From NCBI RefSeq assembly GCF_015832195.1, contig NC_052027.1:18822688-18886687 (forward strand): DNA of 64,000 nucleotides, read 5' to 3'. This DNA is from Motacilla alba alba (lineage: Eukaryota > Chordata > Aves > Passeriformes > Motacillidae). The position numbers and the translations under genes are program-made. Below, one piece after another: positions 24,189-36,528 of the stretch (positions are counted from its first letter, which is position 1; each line of letters opens with the position of its first letter). The notes below the pieces were generated by a model. The model did no database searches and was not told the DNA's origin. It saw nothing but the letters and a program-made list of their open reading frames with translations.

Positions 24189-26619
24189 CACTGTTTTTAG
24201 TTACACAAAAGCCTTTTTTTCCCACATCTTATGTTTTGCTGAGGCCTATAACACAGTACATTTATCATACCATTATTTGCAGAAGTGATACACAGACATT
24301 ACATTCATTACACTCCCACTTCTGTGAGCAACGCAGCGCACACCTGAGCTGAGAGATTGTATTATACTAACCAGCAGCTAAAGAGAGTTATAATTGATGC
24401 TGCTTCTAAATACCTGAAATCACTAACAGCATGCACAAGCTAATACATAAATACAGTACTATCTGCTCGTTTTCCACAGGGCTGGGCAGCACAGGTGTGC
24501 TGCTGGTGCTCAGCCCTGGTTTGGAGGCAGCCAAAGGATCCTCCAGGTTCTGTCTCAGGTGGTGTTGTCCCATTTTCTGAGTGGCATTTGGGCTCAGGTG
24601 CAGGGTCTGAGCCAGCTGGACATCGGGCAGGGCTGTTCTGGGAGCTGCTGCTGCTGCAGGGAGAGCCCACGGCCTCTTACTCACCTCCCATCTGTCAGAA
24701 AATTCCTCTGTGTGAGCAAGGGGGGAAAATAAACCCACATTTTGCATTGAATTCAGCTCAGAGTGCCTGCTGATGACAATTCCAGGGGGATATTTTGAAT
24801 ATGAGTCCATGATTCATGTCTGAAAGCATTTTTTATTTTATTTTTCACGTGTGGCCCTTCTTTTCCATGTAATAATGCACAGTTATGACTGTTCCTTCAG
24901 GGAGGATTTAATTTCCTCCTCACTCAGGAGTCAATCTGTGCACAGCTCACTGACAGAAGATCTCCCTGTCTTTACCACCCAGGAGCTTTTGGAGAAGTGG
25001 AATAAAGTGATTTGCATCTCTATATATACAGGGGCTGTGTGTAAGCAGGCTGTGGAAGCATGGATGTGAAATTAGGATTTCAGCTGGGTTTGTGACTTGC
25101 ATAACTGCGGCTCCTTCCCTTCCAGTTGACTCAGAGTGTGTGGAGTGAATTCATCTCTCCTTGCAAAGGCCATCTATTTCCAGAACCTTTGTGAAGTACA
25201 GGAAAGCAACGTGATTTTATTCATCAGATGGATGATTTTAACATACTCAAAGTAATAGAAAATAAAGATAATAAAGACAAAAGGAAATAACCGGTCTTCT
25301 CTGTGAGGTCACTGTGGAAGGACGTGTTTGGATTATGTTTGGGGTTTTTGTTTTTTTTTTTCAAATCCACATTTTCTGGATTTGGTGATATTAAAAAAAG
25401 CACGGCTTTTTCTCTGAGCAGCACACATTGGATTTTCCCCTGTTTTTATTCATGTAGCAATTATTCAACATTGATGCAACAATGCTCTTGAAGAAATTGC
25501 AACACTTTCTTTAAATGGGAAATTTCTGAATTGCAACGTAGCTGCAATTGTGATATTTGTAACCATGAGGTGTAATTACAGATTTACAAAGCTGGCTGCA
25601 CAAAAAGCGACTCGGTGTTTTTGCAAAGTCATTAAGTCAGGAACGCAAAAAAGCAGCAAAACAGTATTTTGGAAATTGTCAGCCTGGAAATTAAATAGTG
25701 TTCTTTTCAAAATCCTTAAATCCTACTGGAGAGGGACTGGGAAAGGAAGGGAAGAGGAAGGGTACAGAATATACACACAAAATTCCCCTTTTTTAATTCA
25801 GTGATGTATTCATGGAATAATCCATCATTTGTTATCACCAATTTATTTCACCTGTTGATAAATTCGAGATAGAATATTATTGTGAGCCCATGTACCATCT
25901 AACAATTTGTGTATGGCACCAGTTCTTAGCAGTTTAATTTTGTGTCACTGTTTCTAATACAGATCCTCTTGTTACAGAGGTGCTGGATTCTGGATCTGTG
26001 TGGGGGTTTTATTAATGTTTTTGAGGAAATTCCTGTGTCATGTGATGCCTGGGAATTAAAAATTCATTCCTTCAGCTGCTCTCCACTGTAGACACAGGTG
26101 GGAGAAAGGGCTTGGAGAGAAAAGAACTTTAGTGTGATTCATAATTGCAGGGGGGTTTTGGGATTTGAACCTCAACCCATTTTTGTTAAATTCTGAGTAC
26201 TCTGCTTTTTAATTCCCACTTCTAAAATCTCTCAGTGCATCCACAGAGCTCTGCAGCACCTTGGCTTGGCAGGAAATGGCCTGCCCAGTGTGCCAGGCAG
26301 TGTCAGCCCTTTGCCTTGGCCATTCTCTGTGGCACAGATCCTCTGTAATGAATAAATTAAAATATGGCAGCTGTCACAACTTACAAATCCACATCCTCTT
26401 CCAAATCTGGAAGGCCATCATTTAGCAAATGTTGGTGTTAAATCTGTTTAAAACCTTTTTGTATTACTATAATAATTTTATAACTAACATTTGGAATATT
26501 TTGTAATATTATAAAATTTTTAGATATGAAGTTGATTCTCTTAGAAGAGTTTATGATGTTTTAAAGATTACTTGGCATAAAAGTAGGTTTCTAAAAGGTA
26601 GGGTTGTTGGGTTTTTTTA
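24189..26619. other. Intronic DNA, nothing recognised
   Basis: No exon, RNA gene or confident repeat was seen. The open frames are short. A poly-T run occurs at about 25351-25361. Confidence 0.45.
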
Positions 26620-27328
26620 CCTGATGTCTTGGTTTGAATAGACAGGTGTCTGCTAAGGAAGGCAGGAGCCTCCCTTGAAATGGAAAATGTCAACCCCCTC
26701 TCTCCCAATTATTATAATTTTTTTTTAATTTAAAAGGCTCTCAGGCAAAGATATGGGAGCAGGAATAACAGTTCTTTACTGGGAAAAGTAAAATAAAATG
26801 CAGTGATACAAAACAAACCCCACTGGCAGAGTCAGAGCAGGAGCTGGCACCCTGTGGGTCAGGGTGGTGGCACAGTCCCATTCAGTGGGGGCTCAGCCCT
26901 CCTGCAGTGCCAGCTGTGGTTCTGCTGGAGCAGGGATCCTGCACAAGGCTGGAGTTCTCTTCTGGAGGTCCAGGGGTGCTGGAGATGGGCCTGGTCCTCC
27001 TCTGGGAATGCAGTGGAGAAGAAAGCTGCTCATCTGGGAATGCAGTGGGAAAAGGCTGCCCTGGTGTCCCAAAATCTCAGATTGTATCCAGGTAGGAATG
27101 CTTGGCTCCTCCCCATGGTGGAGCTTCTCCCAGTGGGATGATGGAATTGGATCAGCCATGCAGGGACACTCGCTGGCCCATGGACAGAAGGGATCTCCTG
27201 GAGGGAGGCTTGGTTTGTGGGACAGATAAAGAAAACTGCCCCATGAACAGCAGAGAACTGCCCCAGCTCTGACAGAGGGCAAACAGAATGCACACCCCCA
27301 GCTAAATCTTTCAGCCTAAGGCACCTGA
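26620..27328 (-). mobile_element. Solo LTR with 5-bp target-site duplication CCTGA
   Basis: A 699-bp LTR from TGTCTTGG (26625) to ...CCTAAGGCA (27323), flanked directly by CCTGA at 26620-26624 and 27324-27328. Orientation is set to minus because the start region matches the 3' end of a passerine LTR that I recall. A TTTACTGGG segment near 26775 corresponds on the minus strand to a degenerate polyadenylation region (CAGTAAAG), so this is less certain than the boundaries. No internal sequence is attached. Confidence 0.8.
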
Positions 27329-27480
27329 TAATTCCACTGTGATATTTCAGCTTTAATAAGACTGTGGCTGTGAGAGAAAGGAAATTGGTGTCAAATGCAC
27401 TTGGATTCATTCACGTCCTCAGGGGAAGAAAAACAGTTATTCTGGTTTGAGAGGGAGCAAATGCACAGGTTTAAAATCCA

Positions 27481-27630
27481 TCAGCATTTGTGCCATGTGT
27501 GACACGTGTGCCATGTGTGCCGTGTGTGTGACCTGTGTGACATATGTGTGATGTGTTCATGTCTGCGTGTGTGCATGTGTGACACATGTGCATGTGTGAT
27601 GTGTGTGACCTGTGTGCATGTGTGACATGC
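27481..27630. repeat. Degenerate TG-rich minisatellite
   Basis: About 150 bp of variable words such as TGTGCCATGTGTGACACG, TGTGTGACCTG and GTGCATGTGTGACA. It looks like an expanded (TG)n repeat interrupted by ATG, GACA and CC. It directly precedes the 44-bp array and has no coding support. Confidence 0.85.
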
Positions 27631-27724
27631 CCTGGCACCCAGGTGCTGCTGTGCCCAGGCCATTGGAGCTTTCCGTGTCTGGATTTATCAGGTGCCTCCA
27701 TCAGCTCATGCCACATCCATGGCC

Positions 27725-28208
27725 AGAGCCAGGGGGCTGCAGAGATGGAGAGCAGAGAATGGAAACCCAGAGGCAGGGGGCTGCAGAGATGGAGAGCAGG
27801 GAATGGAAACCCAGAGCCAGGGGGCTGCAGAGATGGAGAGCAGAGAATGGAAACCCAGAGGCAGGGGGCTGCAGAGATGGAGAGCAGGGAATGGAAACCC
27901 AGAGCCAGGGGGCTGCGGAGATGGAGAGCAGGGAATGGAAACCCAGAGCCAGGGGGCTGCAGAGATGGAGAGCAGAGAATGGAAACCCAGAGGCAGGGGG
28001 CTGCAGAGATGGAGAGCAGAGAATGGAAACCCAGAGGCAGGGGGCTGCAGAGATGGAGAGCAGGGAATGGAAACCCAGAGCCAGAGGGCTGTGGAGATGG
28101 AGAGCAGAGAATGGAACCCCAGAGCCAGAGGGCTGCAGAGATGGAGAGCAGGGAATGGAACCCCAGAGCCAGGGGGCTGCGGAGATGGAGAGCAGGGAAT
28201 GGAAACCC
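27725..28208. repeat. 44-bp minisatellite, 11 copies
   Basis: Eleven head-to-tail copies of a 44-bp unit beginning AGAGCCAGGGGGCTGC, each exactly 44 bp (27725, 27769 and so on to 28165). Copies differ at a few fixed positions (CC/GG in AGAGCC versus AGAGGC, AGA/GGG in the GAGAATGG word, CAG/CGG/TGG), and some variants alternate between neighbouring copies. Because 44 is not a multiple of three and the unit lacks stops, all three + frames stay open; none is a credible protein. Confidence 0.95.
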
Positions 28209-31200
28209 CTCAGAGCAGAGCGAGAAGGGATGAGTCACCAGCCTTTCCACCATCCCTGCAGTCCCTGCTGCTCACATTCCAAATGGATTTGGCACTGCTG
28301 CAGCTCTTTTTGTCCCCGTCCCTTCTAGCTCCCCTCTCAGCACAATGAGCTTTGTCAAGCCACTCTTTGCTCTGTATTTTTTAGTTCTTTTCTGCTTTTT
28401 TTCTCTCTGCGGGCTTTTCTACAGTGCCACCTGTGCTCACGTGTTTCTGATTAAAGCAAATTTAGCTCTGGCTGTAATAATGAAATCACATGCAGAAGGA
28501 CTTCTCCAAAAGCAAGGAGACCCTCACAACTTGGCTTAGGCAAGACTTTACATCCTTAGGAATGTAAATCCTGTAGGCCAGAGGAGGGTTTGGGGCTGAT
28601 AACTTTCATGTCAAGCAGATTTGAGGGCTTTCTTTATATTTTCTAGCACCACAAAGACATTTGTGTATGAAATAATCACACTTTTAGATTCCAGGCTGAA
28701 GCAAAGGATGATGACATTTGGAAGATGATGGTGGCATTATAAAAGGGTGGTAAATAACAGCTAAATACCCATTTAATATTCTGGTTTTAAGGCCACTGAG
28801 ATCTGAAGGACACTTGGGATTTGCAGGGAATACCTTTTGGTGGCATTTTACTTTGTAGCCAGGGGGGCTCTGAGCACAGAACCCACCTTGTCCCACGCAA
28901 GATGAACAATAAAAACTTTACAATACAAACTTTACAATATAAACTTTTACAATATAAACTTTTTTACAATATAAATGGATATGAACTCTGGCAGAGGGAG
29001 CTGGGAACAGCACCTGCAGCTGCAAGGGCTGGAGCAGGAATAAATAGGAATAAACAGCTCCTGCCTGCTCTGCTTTTAGGGCTGTGAGCTCCTTGGCACA
29101 GGGGTCCCACTGGAACAGGCTGGGAAATTTGGGCAAGAGGGAAAATTTGGAAGGAGGGAATCAACCCATTTGTCGTGGCTGTGCAGGGAGGGACAGAGAA
29201 TTCCTCCAGCTGTGGAATCCCAAATCTGGAGCCTGGCACTAAAGCCGTGACAGAAATTGTCTTTGGGGAGAACACAGAGTGAGGAATGGCCTTTCTGCTG
29301 AGGTACTTCTCCTTTTTCATCCCAGGGAAGGTAAAACCAGCCTCCCCAGAGCCATGGGAGTGATGAAAAATAGAGGTGATCCTTTTTGTCTGGATCATTG
29401 ATGCCTGCCAGAACGCTGGCAGCTCTGCCAACCCTCAGCATGCAATAATAAATGTGTTATAAAATAATAAATATCAAAATAATAAAGTCCCTGAAAAAGT
29501 GCCACTTTACTGGGACATGTGGGGCTTTAAAACACGAGTTATGAGAATGAAGGCACACGAAGCCAAATGCTGCTCTATTTTCTTATTTTGTTTCAAAAAT
29601 TGTTTTTCCCTCGATGCTGCGGTGTAGAATCCTTTTTCTATTCCCCATTCTCATCTGCTGTAAATTAAATTCTCATCAAATTACAGTGTTAATAATAAAT
29701 GTATCACCGAGAGTTGCTATTTTCAGCACCCAGGTCAGCAACAGGGAACTCTGTTAAGAGCATCTCTGTGTCCGTGTATTAACTACCTGCATTCAGGTTT
29801 TCATTCATCACTCTACCCCAATGACCTTGAGCAATCAGGAATATTTTTCTTGTAGAATACATATCTATTGTGTAAATGTTTGGGAATTTCATGGAATATT
29901 TTAAAGAGGGCTCTGGAATATTTTAAAGAGGGCTCTTCATGTGGGCAAACTTTATTTTCTGTTCTGAGAGTCTCTCAGGCCCATGGTAACGTCTGCTGCG
30001 TTTTGATAAAGGAACAAAATCATTTTGGTTTCATGTATTCCCCAATCAAAACCTTGTATTGATGTTTTTGGGTTTTTTTTTTTCCATCTGAGAAATCCTT
30101 TTTTTTGAAGTAATGCAATTTTTTCTTGTTTGAGAGAGGAATTTGTGTAGAGGGAAATAAATCATTTTACCTAAGAGTCAGTTTTCCTACAGGCATTTTC
30201 TTGTTCCCCTGCACCTCTAAAACTGCAACTTTAGGGTTTTTTTTGTGTTCTGTTAAATGACCTGTGTTTTTGCAATGATTTTCCTGCCCTAGTTTTAATT
30301 TACAAATTTATAGTTAGATAAAATGCTAAAAATTAAATAGGGAAACATTAGCATGTTTCTTTTGTAGTCTGGTATTTTTCAGAGTAAGGCACATTGATAT
30401 CATGGTGAACTAGGTTATGGAAATTGGTTTTTATTGAACTGAAATTTATAAATATAAAAGGGATTTAAATACATACAATATATAAATATATTTTACATTG
30501 ATCTTAAGAGACAAAAATATATAAAGATCCTTTATATACCTGTATCTATTTAAAAATTAAAAGGAATTGCTAACAAGATGTAGAACTGTGTTATTTATGG
30601 AGAATTACAAATTGCACCAAAGTGGATTTTGTGGATCCATTTCTGTGCCTCTTTGAGATCACCTACCACTGCTGCCCTTTGAAGTGTCAGGTGTCCTTAC
30701 CTGTCCCTGCCTTCCTGCTGCTCCACTGACAGCACAAATGCTCTTGTGCAGCAAGAAAAATCACTTTTCAGTCTGTTTTGTTCTCCTGCTCCTTTCCTTC
30801 CCTGCTCTTTCCTCCTCCTCCTCCTTCTCTTCATCCTGTCACTATCATGCTGTGGATAATTCCACAAATTTTCCACGTGCCCTGTGTGTTCTGGGATGAG
30901 TTCCATTGGGAATGAGAAGCCCAGGAGAAGTGCAATTAAGCTTGGTGCAGAAAACTCTAAATCCTTGGAACAGCAGCTTTGAAAAAAAAGGAAATCCTCA
31001 TCATTGTGGGTATTTTTTCTGTGCCTTTGCCGGGAGGCTGAGCAGCAGACCATGGACTGTTTGTTCAGGGAGGTTCCACAGTGCCCACTTACCTCTCTTT
31101 TTGTTGTTGTTTTTTTAATTAGGGTTAAAGCTTTTGTAAACAAATCATGACCCCAGTTCTCCCTTCAAATAAATCAGGGTTCCCTTCCTTTGAGGGGAGT

Positions 31201-32231
31201 CAAAAGCACGCAGCAACAATAAAGACTCATGTGTCTATTTTCTTTAAAATACATGTTTCCTCTTAAAATTTAGGGATCTCTGATGCCAATCTTGTGATTC
31301 TTACCAGGCCTGTGAGTCAGATTTTTTAATTATTTTTTTTGGTATTCTAAGTTTTTGCTCTAACAGATTTTGCCTGCCCACAGACTCCCTCCCATCTGTT
31401 CAGGTTAATGGGTTTCTGCCTCTGCTCAGAAAGGAGCATATTGCAGGATTTGAGGGAGGAATTTCATCTCAAGACACCACTAGTCCTTGGAGTCTGCTTA
31501 AACTTGGTTGCCAGGACTACTCCATCCAAGGCCAATAGGATAAATAATTTGAGATTGTCTTGCAGGAAAATGAGAGCTGTAGCTTGCCTACAGAATGAGA
31601 AAAAAAGAGATAAGTGTGATAATGAAATGGAAGCCTTGGATAAACATTGGGATTGAGAAGGCTTCCAGCTCTCAACTCTTAAATATGTGAGAGGGAAGAA
31701 GGGAAAAGGAGTAAGAAACTGTGAATCCAGGCATGAGACAGAAAGTTGTGATACCTTTTGCTGGGGGATAGTACCAAAACAAGCCCTCAGCAAAGTCTGA
31801 AGCAAGTGATGTCTCACACTGGAACTGCCGATTAATCAAAGTATCACAATATTGTGGGTTGGAATTAAGCCCTTAAAACACTGCTTGCCTCGAGCTGTCA
31901 GTCCAGGAAAGAGGCTCAAAATGTGGGATTCACACAAGTAGGGAAAGGAGGACATTTTGAAGCCTTGACCTGCTGCCTTTGCAGATTGTTTTTGAAAAGC
32001 TGCAATTCAGAAAGGTTCCTGAGCCCTTCCCTCCTTGGCTGTGGAGCTGTGCCTGTCCCTCCCAGCTCAGCCCTTGGGGTGCAGGGCTTGGGTGCTCCCA
32101 GCCCCGCTGGGGTGGCCTGGGTGTGCTGCTTGTGGGAACACAGCAATTCCCATTCCTTCAGCTGCTCTGCCCTGCTGGCTGTGCTGGGGCTGCACTCAGG
32201 TGCCATTACAGCCATCTGTGACAGGAAGGGC
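28209..32231. other. Intronic DNA, mostly unrecognised
   Basis: No exon was seen. A small tandem repeat of AACTTTACAATATA-like units (about five, 14-17 bp) lies at 28912-28976. A segment at 28980-29440 is GC-richer and may be an old mobile element, but I could not identify it. AT-rich patches occur around 30430-30570. Confidence 0.45.
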
Positions 32232-32655
32232 TGGGGTATTTTCTGAGACCCCCGTCATTGGAGGAATGATGAATCTGACTCCATGTTCTCAGAAGGCTAA
32301 TTTATTATTTTATGATCTATATTATATAAATGAATGCTGTACTAAAACTATACTAAACTGTACTAAAGAATAGAGAAAGGATACAGACAGGAGGCCAAAA
32401 GATAATAATGAAACTCGTGACTCTCTCCAGAGCCTCCACACAGCCTGACCATGACTGGCCAAAGAGTGAAAACAATTCCCATGAAACCAATGAAACAATC
32501 ACCTGTGGGGAAACAATCTCCAAACACATTCCAAAGCAGCAAAACACAGGAGAAGCAATTGAGATAAGAGTGGTTTTCCTTTTTCTCTGAGGCTTCGCAG
32601 CTTCCCAGGAGAAAATCCTGGGTGAAGGGATTTTTCAGAAAATATGATGGTGACA
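32232..32655 (-). mobile_element. Endogenous retrovirus LTR, family 2 copy
   Basis: A close relative of 19615-20007. On the minus strand it starts TGTCACCATCATATTTTC (32655) and ends near 32232. The flanking hexamers AAGGGC (left) and AAGGTT (right) agree at four of six positions and may be a decayed target-site duplication. It is antisense to SYN2. Confidence 0.8.
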
Positions 32656-33936
32656 AAGGTTAATACCAAACCCTCCCAGTTATCCCCTTCTCCAGCAGCT
32701 AAGTGCAGAAAGCAGCCCCTCTTCTGGCTGGGAAAGTGTGTCTGAGGTGTTTTTCTAGCTGGGAATTGTGGCTGAATGTGCAATAATGCTCCTCTGGTTC
32801 CTGTCAGGGCCACCATGGAAATAACACAGCTTTGGACAGAGCTGCTCACCTTTATCTGTTCCTCTCTGAGCTCAAAATGGGGGTTCTGGATGGTTTTTAG
32901 ACTCCTCTTGCCATGAGGAGTGGGTGCTGGGGAAAATTTGAGGGAAATTTAGGAAGGGAAGTTAGAGAAGAACAGGGGTGCAGCCATTTGCTGGATTAGG
33001 ATTTTTTTTTCACTCAGAGATGGGGTAACTGAGAGGTGTTCTAAAAACTTTTATTCTATTTTTAGTTTCATGTGAAGGGTGAGACAATATAGATGTTATA
33101 ATTCATGTTATTACAATTAGAAGTTAACTATTTCTTAATTATAATATATTATAAGCATTTTTTGGCTTATTAGTTTTTGTCACACTATACTGTAAATGTT
33201 TTAAAGATAATTATCTAAAATTAGTTTTTGTGGGTCTTACTGTAATGTGTCTTTTATAGTTCTACTTCTCTAAAGTATCCAGTCGTGTTTGTAAGGCTAT
33301 CTTTTGAAACTTGTTTCTAGTTCTATTTCTCTCTCAGCAATGTTTGTCTTATTCTATAGTATTTCTCAGTCAGTATTTTTATCTTAAGGTTTGTTTACAG
33401 ATGTATGCTCTGCGAGCCGTCTGTCAGGCTTTGAGAATTTTCTACAAATCCATTTCCCACATTTCCCCCTCTCTCTTGATTTGAAAAAAAAATTTTATGG
33501 TTTTGTTTATTGATTGTTGCATATAGTGAAGTATATAAGGTATTATTATTAATATTGCTATTATAATAATTAATGTATAGAAACATTAATTATTATAAAG
33601 AGCCATTATTACTTTATAAGCCATCAATGTGTCACTGTCCCCAGCTGTCCTGGCTGTCACTGAGGGCTGCTGGCAAGAAGAGGACACTTACAATTAAGAT
33701 TTAGTCTCTCACAAATGATGGAAACTGAGTAATTTTGGCAAATTCTTTGCTGCCTGTGTAGACATCTAAAGACCATGTTTCCTCTTCTTTCTTTGGGATG
33801 AGTGATGCAAAAAAATTGTCATAAACTGAGAATTTCCCCTTTTCTTTGTCTCAGTTTTTAGCATCTAGATCTGTCTTGTGTTCATTTCTGAGCGCAAGGC
33901 TCCACTTTGCCTTCCCTCCACGCCTCCCTCTCCAGT
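32656..33936. other. Intronic DNA with C-poor, AT-rich segment
   Basis: The stretch at about 33040-33600 is T-rich and C-poor and resembles the internal or LTR-adjacent part of a songbird retroviral element that I recall, but I cannot delimit it. No exon was seen. Confidence 0.4.
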
Positions 33937-34015
33937 GTGGAGCTTTTCCTGTCCCATGTGGAGCTTTTCCTGTCCCGTGTGGAGCTTTTCCTGTCCCGTG
34001 TGGAGTTTTCCCTGG
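33937..34015. repeat. 21-bp tandem repeat, 3.7 copies
   Basis: The unit GTGGAGCTTTTCCTGTCCC plus AT or GT starts at 33937, 33958, 33979 and 34000, with the last copy partial. It keeps a reading frame (21 = 7 codons) but has no other coding support. Confidence 0.9.
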
Positions 34016-36040
34016 AGCTGTCCCCCAGCCAGGGCAGGCCCAGGTGTCACCTCAGCAATGTGGGACCAGGCTCTCCACACCTGGCATAACCTAAAAAGTG
34101 AGATTTACTCTGATGGAAGACAGAAAACTTTAGGGAATCTAATCTAGTTAATATTATTTCATTAAATAATTATTCATTAATTTTTTTCATATATTTTTGA
34201 ACTTTTCAGTCTCTCAAACTGAGGTAAAATGTAAAAGCAGAAGGCAGAGATGGATTTTGGTCAGTGCCTTCTCTGTATCCCTGTGCCTCATGAAAGCCTC
34301 ACTGCAGCTTGGCTAGTGATGAATTCTTTTGCTTAATTTTGATCGAAAATCCAGCTGAGAAAATACCTCAGCTCCTTCCTTTCCCTCTGAAATCTTGCAG
34401 AATCAGAGCTCAATAGGTAGCAATGGTGAATAGATGGAAATTACTGCTCAAATTACCTTTGCTTGCTCCGGTTTTATTTACAGCGATTAATATTTGGATT
34501 TAAAATTAAACCACCATTGCTTTTTAATTAGCAATTAGATTGACAAATTGGTGAAAGCACTCCAGGCTTGGGTGGTTTTGCCAGTGATTTTCCAGGGCTG
34601 CAGCTCCCGGCAGATGGCAGTGCTGGACTGGATGTAGGTGAGGACCTGCTCTCCTCCAGCCTGGGCAGGGGCAGAAGCTCAAACTCACTCCAGGGATTCG
34701 ATATTCCCTAAAACACACCTGGCAGAAACGGATCTTGGTTTGCTCTGCTTCCCTTTCCTGGAAAAGAGGTGGCCTCGGCACCCCAGTGAGGTCTGAAATG
34801 GCTGGAGATGCAAACTCATCTAAAGAAATGTAGGATTTTTGTCTTGAGTGATCCTGGTTGAGCTGACAGAATGTGAAACGCATTTAGAAGAAATGCCCAT
34901 AAACACAAAAACCTTTATTAAAAGTCTCTAAGTTTGTCTTTGGTCGCCTTTAAATCTTCATAAAGGAATCTGTCCTTTTTTTTCTTCACAGTCAGTGCAT
35001 GTTATGGCTGGATTATCAAAAAAAAAAATGAGATCTACTAATAAGAAATCTTAAAAATAGCCTCAAAACAAAACATAATAGTACTTCAGATTCTGTCTGT
35101 AACTCAACAGTAATTTTTTTTTTTAATTAGCTGCTGGGCAGTGGAACAGGGTGAGTAATTAATGAGCATGGAGAAACTCAGACTGCAGGAGCTTGCAATG
35201 AAGTTAATGAGTGCAACGCTCGCCAGGTGTGTTCTGGTTGCTATGGGAAATAGGGGTTGGTTCAGAAAGTCATAAAAACTACTGGGGGTAAGAAAGAAGC
35301 TCTAAAGTGAAAGAGGAGAAGAGGCAAAAAGATGGAAAATCCTGACTTCAAAAGTAGTCAAAAAGATTCATGGACTTGCTTTTAACAAAATTAATGGCCG
35401 TGTCTGTGAATCCTTGTGAATTTTCTTTTGATTGTGCTGTTGGGATCTTGGGCATTACTTGCTCATTTTGTGTGCTCTAGTTTCTTCCCTGCTCACAAAT
35501 GAAAAAGAGAAGGATTTGAGAAGGAACTGGCAGAGTGCCATTGAGTGGGATTTTGATAGGAGAGCTGCCTGGAATCAGTGTCTGCTAGAGCTGCAGACGA
35601 ATTTGTGTGGATGCAGTAGCAAAGCCGGCTGAGTGCAGCAGCCTTCCCTTCCTAAACTTGCAGGATGGACACCCTGAGTCTCCAGCTCCAAGAGCTTTTC
35701 AACACATCCTGGATTTGTGTCCCAGCAGGATTATTGTGGAATAATCAGGAACACATTCTCCCTCTGAGTGCTGTTATTGTTTACTCGCTGGGAGGATCGT
35801 CCTTGCCTGGAGTCATAAATTCACAAGTGAAAATATTTACCAGTAACCAACTGCAGACTGGGCTCTTACATAACCAGGGCTGCTCTGGGGGGCTCTGCCA
35901 AATGGCAGCTCCTCCATGGGAAAAGCATTCCCATCCCCTTCTCCAGGGGAAGCACTGCCAGCGGCTGCAGCCTTGGGGGTGACCTAGGAGCCATCAGCAG
36001 GGAGGGGACCACAGCCTCGTGCAGCCTCCTGGGGACCCTG
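34016..36040. other. Intronic DNA, nothing recognised
   Basis: No exon, RNA gene or mobile element was recognised in about 2 kb. Confidence 0.45.
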
Positions 36041-36528
36041 GGTGAATCCCGCAGGATGGGGTGGGCTGGGTCCAGTTCATCTCCTGAGGGGCCATGGGTG
36101 AATCCCACGGGATGAGCTGGGTAGGTCCCGTTCATCTCCTTGGCACCATAGGTGAATCCCACAGGATGATCTGAGTGGGCCCAGTTCATCTCCTTGGCAC
36201 CATAGGTGAATCCCACAGGATGAGCTGAGTGGGCCCAGTTCATCTCCTTGGCACCACAGGTGAATCCCACAGGATGAGCTGAGTGGGCCCAGTTCATCTC
36301 CTTGGCACCACAGGTGAATCCCACAGGATGAGCTGAGTGGGCCCAGTTCATCTCCTTGGCACCACAGGTGAATCCCACAGGATGAGCTGAGTGGGCCCAG
36401 TTGATCTCCTTGGCACCACAGGTGAATCCCACAGGATGAGCTGAGTGGGCCCAGTTCATCTCCTTGGCACCACAGGTGAATCCCACAGGATGAGCTGAGT
36501 GGGCCCAGTTCATCTCCTGGGGGACCAT
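36041..36528. repeat. 54-bp minisatellite, 9 copies
   Basis: Copies begin with GGTGAATCCC at 36041, 36097, 36151, 36205, 36259, 36313, 36367, 36421 and 36475. The spacing is exactly 54 bp except 56 for the first, which is also the most diverged. Since 54 is 18 codons, one minus-strand frame stays open through the array and would encode an 18-residue repeat (core NWAHSAHPVGFT). The repeat itself explains this; there are no splice sites, homology or conserved start context to support a protein. Confidence 0.95.

Noticed and set aside
27586..28348. Long frames in all three + phases and one - frame of 260 codons
   Set aside because: Explained by the stop-free 44-bp tandem unit and the TG-rich array; several mutually incompatible frames cannot all be genes.
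36041..36528. CRISPR-like regular spacing of repeats
   Set aside because: Repeats are contiguous with no unique spacers, and the genome is avian; it is a minisatellite.
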